From positions 124,001 to 188,000 of the forward strand of contig NZ_JARLTC010000008.1 in NCBI RefSeq assembly GCF_029382225.1: a stretch of DNA of 64,000 nucleotides, given 5' to 3'. Every line of letters starts with the position of its first letter. Position 1 is the stretch's first letter. Of this stretch, positions 61,294 to 64,000 are shown one piece after another. A program made the position numbers and the translations under genes. The stretch comes from Spongiactinospora sp. TRM90649 (GTDB taxonomy: Bacteria > Actinomycetota > Actinomycetes > Streptosporangiales > Streptosporangiaceae). The notes beneath the pieces were generated by a model. That model saw only the letters and a list, made by a program, of their open reading frames with translations. It was not told the origin of the DNA and searched no databases.

Positions 61294-62253
61294 GTGCAGC
61301 CCGAACGGGCAGTTTTCGCGTCAGGGTCGTTCGCGCATATCGCCGCGCCGTACGACTCCGATGAGAGCTGGCTGCGGCTCGTCCTGCCGGTGATCGTCGA
61401 GGCGCTGCGCGAGGGCCACGACATCCTCGTAGTGACCGGGCAGAACAGGCACGACATGCTGACCGAACGGCTCGGCGAGGACGCCGGCCGGGTCGATCGG
61501 CGGCTGCGGAACACCTGGTACACCCACCCGGCCCGCACCCTGACCGCCTATCACGAGTACGCCGAACCGTGGGCCAAGCGGCAGACGCTGCTCATCGGCG
61601 AGCCGGTCTGGCTCGGCCGGGGCGCCCGCGACCTGCGGGAGTGGGTCAGATACGAGGCCGCGATCAACCTGGCCTTCGCCGACGCGCCCATCGTGGCCCT
61701 GTGCCTGTACGACCGGCTGGCCACCCCGCCGCAGGTGCTGGACGACGCCATGCGCGCCCACCCGTGGACCCTGGGCGGCGACGGCCTCCGCGCCAGTGAG
61801 GGCTACGTACCGCCGAAGAGCTTCCTGCTGAGCGGGGACGAGCTGCCCTTCACAGAGCCGCCGCCCGCCCGGATCACGGTCCCGTTCGGCGAGCGCGACC
61901 TGAGCATGGTCCGGCAGGCCGTCGCCGCGGCGGGCGAGAACGCCGGGCTCGACCGGGACACGGTCGGCTCCCTGGTGCTCAGCGTGTCGGAGATCGCCGC
62001 CAACACCGTCGAACACGGCGGCGGCACGGGCTCGGTGTCGATCTGGGCCTCGGGCGACGAGCTGATCTGCGAGGTGCTCGATCCCGGCGGACGACTCGAC
62101 GTGCCGCTGCCCGGCTTCCTGCCGCCGCGGCCGGAGTCGCCGCGCGGCTACGGCCTGTGGATCAGCCGTCAGCTCTGCGACCTGGTCGAGACCCGCATCA
62201 CCGATGGGGTGCTGCGGGTCCGCCTGTACATGATCCTGCCGAATCGTCGCTGA
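61294..62253 (+). CDS. RsbA-like protein: MEDS sensor and HATPase anti-sigma domain
   Basis: This 319-residue protein has an N-terminal MEDS domain (ASGSFAHIAAPYDSDESWLR ... ALREGHDILVVT) and a C-terminal HATPase_c_2 domain (VLSVSEIAANTVEHGGGTGS; PRGYGLWISRQLCD). RsbA-type proteins are sensor-linked kinase/anti-sigma regulators in actinomycetes. GTG at 61294 is preferred over 61252 because a -35/-10 pair places the transcript start there. It is convergent with sigR. Confidence 0.87.
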   Translation: MQPERAVFASGSFAHIAAPYDSDESWLRLVLPVIVEALREGHDILVVTGQNRHDMLTERLGEDAGRVDRRLRNTWYTHPARTLTAYHEYAEPWAKRQTLLIGEPVWLGRGARDLREWVRYEAAINLAFADAPIVALCLYDRLATPPQVLDDAMRAHPWTLGGDGLRASEGYVPPKSFLLSGDELPFTEPPPARITVPFGERDLSMVRQAVAAAGENAGLDRDTVGSLVLSVSEIAANTVEHGGGTGSVSIWASGDELICEVLDPGGRLDVPLPGFLPPRPESPRGYGLWISRQLCDLVETRITDGVLRVRLYMILPNRR

Positions 62254-62256
62254 TGA

Positions 62257-62280
62257 GGGGGCGGCGACGCCGCCGCCCCC
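62257..62280. terminator. Bidirectional GC hairpin
   Basis: A perfect 10-bp stem GGGGGCGGCG/CGCCGCCCCC with a 4-base loop lies between the convergent RsbA-like and sigR genes. Confidence 0.7.
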
Positions 62281-62286
62281 GGAGGG

Positions 62287-62877
62287 TCACGCCACGGCGA
62301 CCGGCACGCGCAGCGCGCCGACCTCACGGGCGTAGCCCTCCAGCATGCCGCGCAGCTGCCTGCGGCCGCGGTGCAGCCGGGACATCACGGTGCCGATGGG
62401 CGTGCCCATCCGCTCGGCGATCTCCTTGTAGGCGAATCCCTCGACGTCGGCCAGGTAGACCGCCTCGCGAAAGTCGTCGGGCAGCGAGCGCAGCGCGTTC
62501 ATCACCACGTTGTCCGGCAGCGCGTCCAGCGCCTCGGCCTCGGCGGACTTCAACCCCGTGGACATGTGGGACTCGGCGGCGGCGAGCTGCCAGTCCTCGA
62601 TGTCCTCAGTCGCCGACAGCTTGGGCGAACGCTGCTTCTTGCGGTAGTCGTTGATGAAGTTGTTGGTCAAGATGCGATGCAGCCAGGCCTTGAGATTGGT
62701 GCCCTCGCGGAACTGGTGGTACGAGGTGTAGGCCTTGGCCACCGTCTCCTGGACGAGATCCTCGGCGTCGGCCGAATTGCGGGTCAGGCGCATCGCGGAA
62801 GCGTAGAGCTGCGCGGTCACTGGAACGACGTCGCGTTCGAACCACGCCTGGCGCTGCTCTTCGGTCATAGAGATCAT
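62287..62877 (-). CDS. sigR: SigR/SigH-type oxidative-stress sigma factor
   Basis: This 196-residue group-4 sigma factor has region 2 ([20 protein letters not shown], then [20 protein letters not shown] and NDYRKKQR) and region 4 ([40 protein letters not shown]). The sequence is the strongly conserved SigR/SigH pattern that controls the thiol-oxidative stress response. The ATG at 62877 follows AGGGGG. The anti-sigma gene rsrA, normally just downstream, is absent; the downstream neighbour is the convergent RsbA-like gene. Confidence 0.92.
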   Translation of the reverse strand: MISMTEEQRQAWFERDVVPVTAQLYASAMRLTRNSADAEDLVQETVAKAYTSYHQFREGTNLKAWLHRILTNNFINDYRKKQRSPKLSATEDIEDWQLAAAESHMSTGLKSAEAEALDALPDNVVMNALRSLPDDFREAVYLADVEGFAYKEIAERMGTPIGTVMSRLHRGRRQLRGMLEGYAREVGALRVPVAVA

Positions 62878-63074
62878 GTTCAATCCCCCTCGTACTCTTC
62901 CCCCCGTAACCATCCGGCCTCGGGCATGGCTTGCCCTCCGGTCCTTTTGGCTGCTTCGCAATGGTCCCAGGCAGGCCGTAACGGCTTTGTTAAGAGTCTT
63001 TCCTGCTCAGGGGGCCTAGCGTTACTCGGGCACGTGGCGGTCGTACTCACGCCCACGGCCAGGCAAGTCTCATT

Positions 63075-63087
63075 AGAGTAACACTCT
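63075..63087. promoter_or_regulatory. Inverted repeat AGAGT-AAC-ACTCT
   Basis: A perfect small palindrome in an AT-richer stretch of the 275-base divergent gap between sigR and the Cds1-like gene. Candidate operator. Confidence 0.35.
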
Positions 63088-63152
63088 TTACTCGATTCAG
63101 TGCAAAGTGTGGCCAGCATCACACCTGTTGCACTACGGCTACCGTGGTCGTC

Positions 63153-64000
63153 ATGGAGCACGTCGATCGTCATGACCCCGAGGCCCGCGAATGGATGGCC
63201 GAAGCCATCCGGCGGGTCGAGGCCGACGCACATAGAAGCTGCGATACTCACCTCCACGTCTTTCCGCTGCCCGCGCGCTGGGGGCTAAACCTCTACCTGA
63301 AAGACGAGTCGGTCCACCCAACGGGTTCACTCAAACATCGACTTGCCCGCTCCCTGTTCCTGTACGGCCTGGCCAACGGCTGGATCGGTCCGGCGACCAC
63401 GATCGTGGAGGCGTCCAGCGGCTCGACCGCCGTCAGCGAGGCGTACTTCGCCCGGCTGCTCGGCCTGCCGTTCGTGGCCGTGATGCCGGACTCGACCTCA
63501 CCGGAGAAGATCGCCCTCATCGAGTTCTACGGCGGCAAGTGTCACCTGGTCGAGGACCCGTCGGCGATCTACGACGAGTCGCACCGACTGGCCGCGGAGA
63601 CAGGCGGCCACTTCATGGACCAGTTCACCTACGCCGAGCGGGCCACCGACTGGCGCGGGAACAACAACATCGCCGAGTCGATCTTCCAGCAGATGGAGAT
63701 GGAGCCGCACCCCGAGCCCGCCTGGATCGTGGTCGGCGCCGGCACCGGGGGCACCTCGTCCACCATCGGGCGCTACATCCGCTACCGCCGTCACCCCACC
63801 CGCCTGGCCGTGGCGGACCCTGAGGGCTCGGCCTTCTACCCCGCCTGGATCAGCGGGGAACGCTCCACCACGGCGGCCGGGTCGCGCATCGAGGGCATCG
63901 GCAGGCCGCGCGTGGAGCCGTCGTTCCTGCCCTCGGTCATCGACCGCATGATCCAGGTGCCCGATGCGCTGTCCATCGCGGCCATGCGATGGGTCCGCGA
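63153..64000 (+). CDS. PLP-dependent cysteine synthase-family protein (Cds1-like), cut at the window edge
   Basis: 282 codons are visible and run off the right edge. The protein has the PLP Lys in [12 protein letters not shown], the phosphate/substrate loop [14 protein letters not shown] and the Gly-rich cofactor loop [12 protein letters not shown]. It resembles mycobacterial Cds1 (L-cysteine desulfhydrase) and related beta-family PLP enzymes more than CysK. ATG start; TACCGT lies 7 bases upstream but no good -35 is seen. Divergent from sigR, which suggests a link to thiol metabolism. Confidence 0.85.
   Translation, partial: MEHVDRHDPEAREWMAEAIRRVEADAHRSCDTHLHVFPLPARWGLNLYLKDESVHPTGSLKHRLARSLFLYGLANGWIGPATTIVEASSGSTAVSEAYFARLLGLPFVAVMPDSTSPEKIALIEFYGGKCHLVEDPSAIYDESHRLAAETGGHFMDQFTYAERATDWRGNNNIAESIFQQMEMEPHPEPAWIVVGAGTGGTSSTIGRYIRYRRHPTRLAVADPEGSAFYPAWISGERSTTAAGSRIEGIGRPRVEPSFLPSVIDRMIQVPDALSIAAMRWVR

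Overview
The window is chromosomal DNA from a high-GC filamentous actinomycete. GTG and TTG starts are frequent. Lineage-typical families include an AfsR-type SARP regulator, ABATE/CGNR zinc-finger regulators, a DUF574-type methyltransferase, a MEDS/HATPase RsbA-like protein, SigR and an IdeR-type iron box. The mix suggests Streptosporangiales or a close relative; the order is an inference. No rRNA, CRISPR array, transposase, integrase or prophage is visible. There is one tRNA (Lys, CUU) and one candidate 6C-type small RNA.

Region by region: (1) 1-2.5 kb holds the end-truncated gene of a large DUF6603-like protein, a shortened membrane protein and an EF-hand protein. (2) 2.6-9.1 kb is the most unusual locus. 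An acyl-lipid desaturase is divergent from an overlapping operon of a cytochrome P450, a cyclooxygenase-like haem dioxygenase, a lipase fused to an acetoacetate-decarboxylase-like domain, and a small EspC/WXG100-like helical protein. An inverted-repeat operator lies in the divergent gap. Together these look like a bacterial oxylipin (prostaglandin-like) pathway. (3) 9.1-13.2 kb has a WYL regulator divergent from an epoxide hydrolase with a perfect palindrome between them, a dead deaminase, a CGNR regulator and an EamA exporter. (4) 13.3-23.4 kb is a small biosynthetic cluster: SARP, ornithine-cyclodeaminase-like protein, PLP decarboxylase, membrane desaturase/hydroxylase, two-subunit B12-dependent glutamate (methylaspartate) mutase and class-III aminotransferase. 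It fits glutamate to 3-methylaspartate to a decarboxylated amino acid.

(5) 23.4-34.7 kb holds tRNA-Lys, a DUF574 methyltransferase, the candidate 6C RNA, an OsmC-histidine kinase-response regulator operon, ApbE, a LacI regulator with three tandem operators facing an amidohydrolase/cysteine-dioxygenase-like pair, a GDPD, and an FhuF-like iron reductase under an iron box. (6) 34.8-39.3 kb is a beta-ketoadipate cluster pcaF-B-D-C-R that lacks pcaHG and pcaIJ. A CynX/NimT transporter is divergent from it. (7) 39.3-48.9 kb mixes intact genes (ABC exporter, MerR, XRE-cupin plus RidA, ECF sigma plus membrane partner, CGNR regulator) with several decayed genes and a PbpA-like protein that has lost its catalytic residues. 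(8) 49-64 kb is mostly conserved housekeeping: aldo/keto reductase, TetR, aldehyde dehydrogenase, Pta, TypA/BipA, polysaccharide deacetylase, XRE-cupin divergent from a DMT exporter, an RsbA-like protein convergent with SigR, and a Cds1-like PLP enzyme running off the right edge.

Several regulator genes have a -10-like hexamer 6-7 bases before the start codon and are probably transcribed leaderless. Function calls rest on motifs and remembered family features read by eye. No database search was possible.
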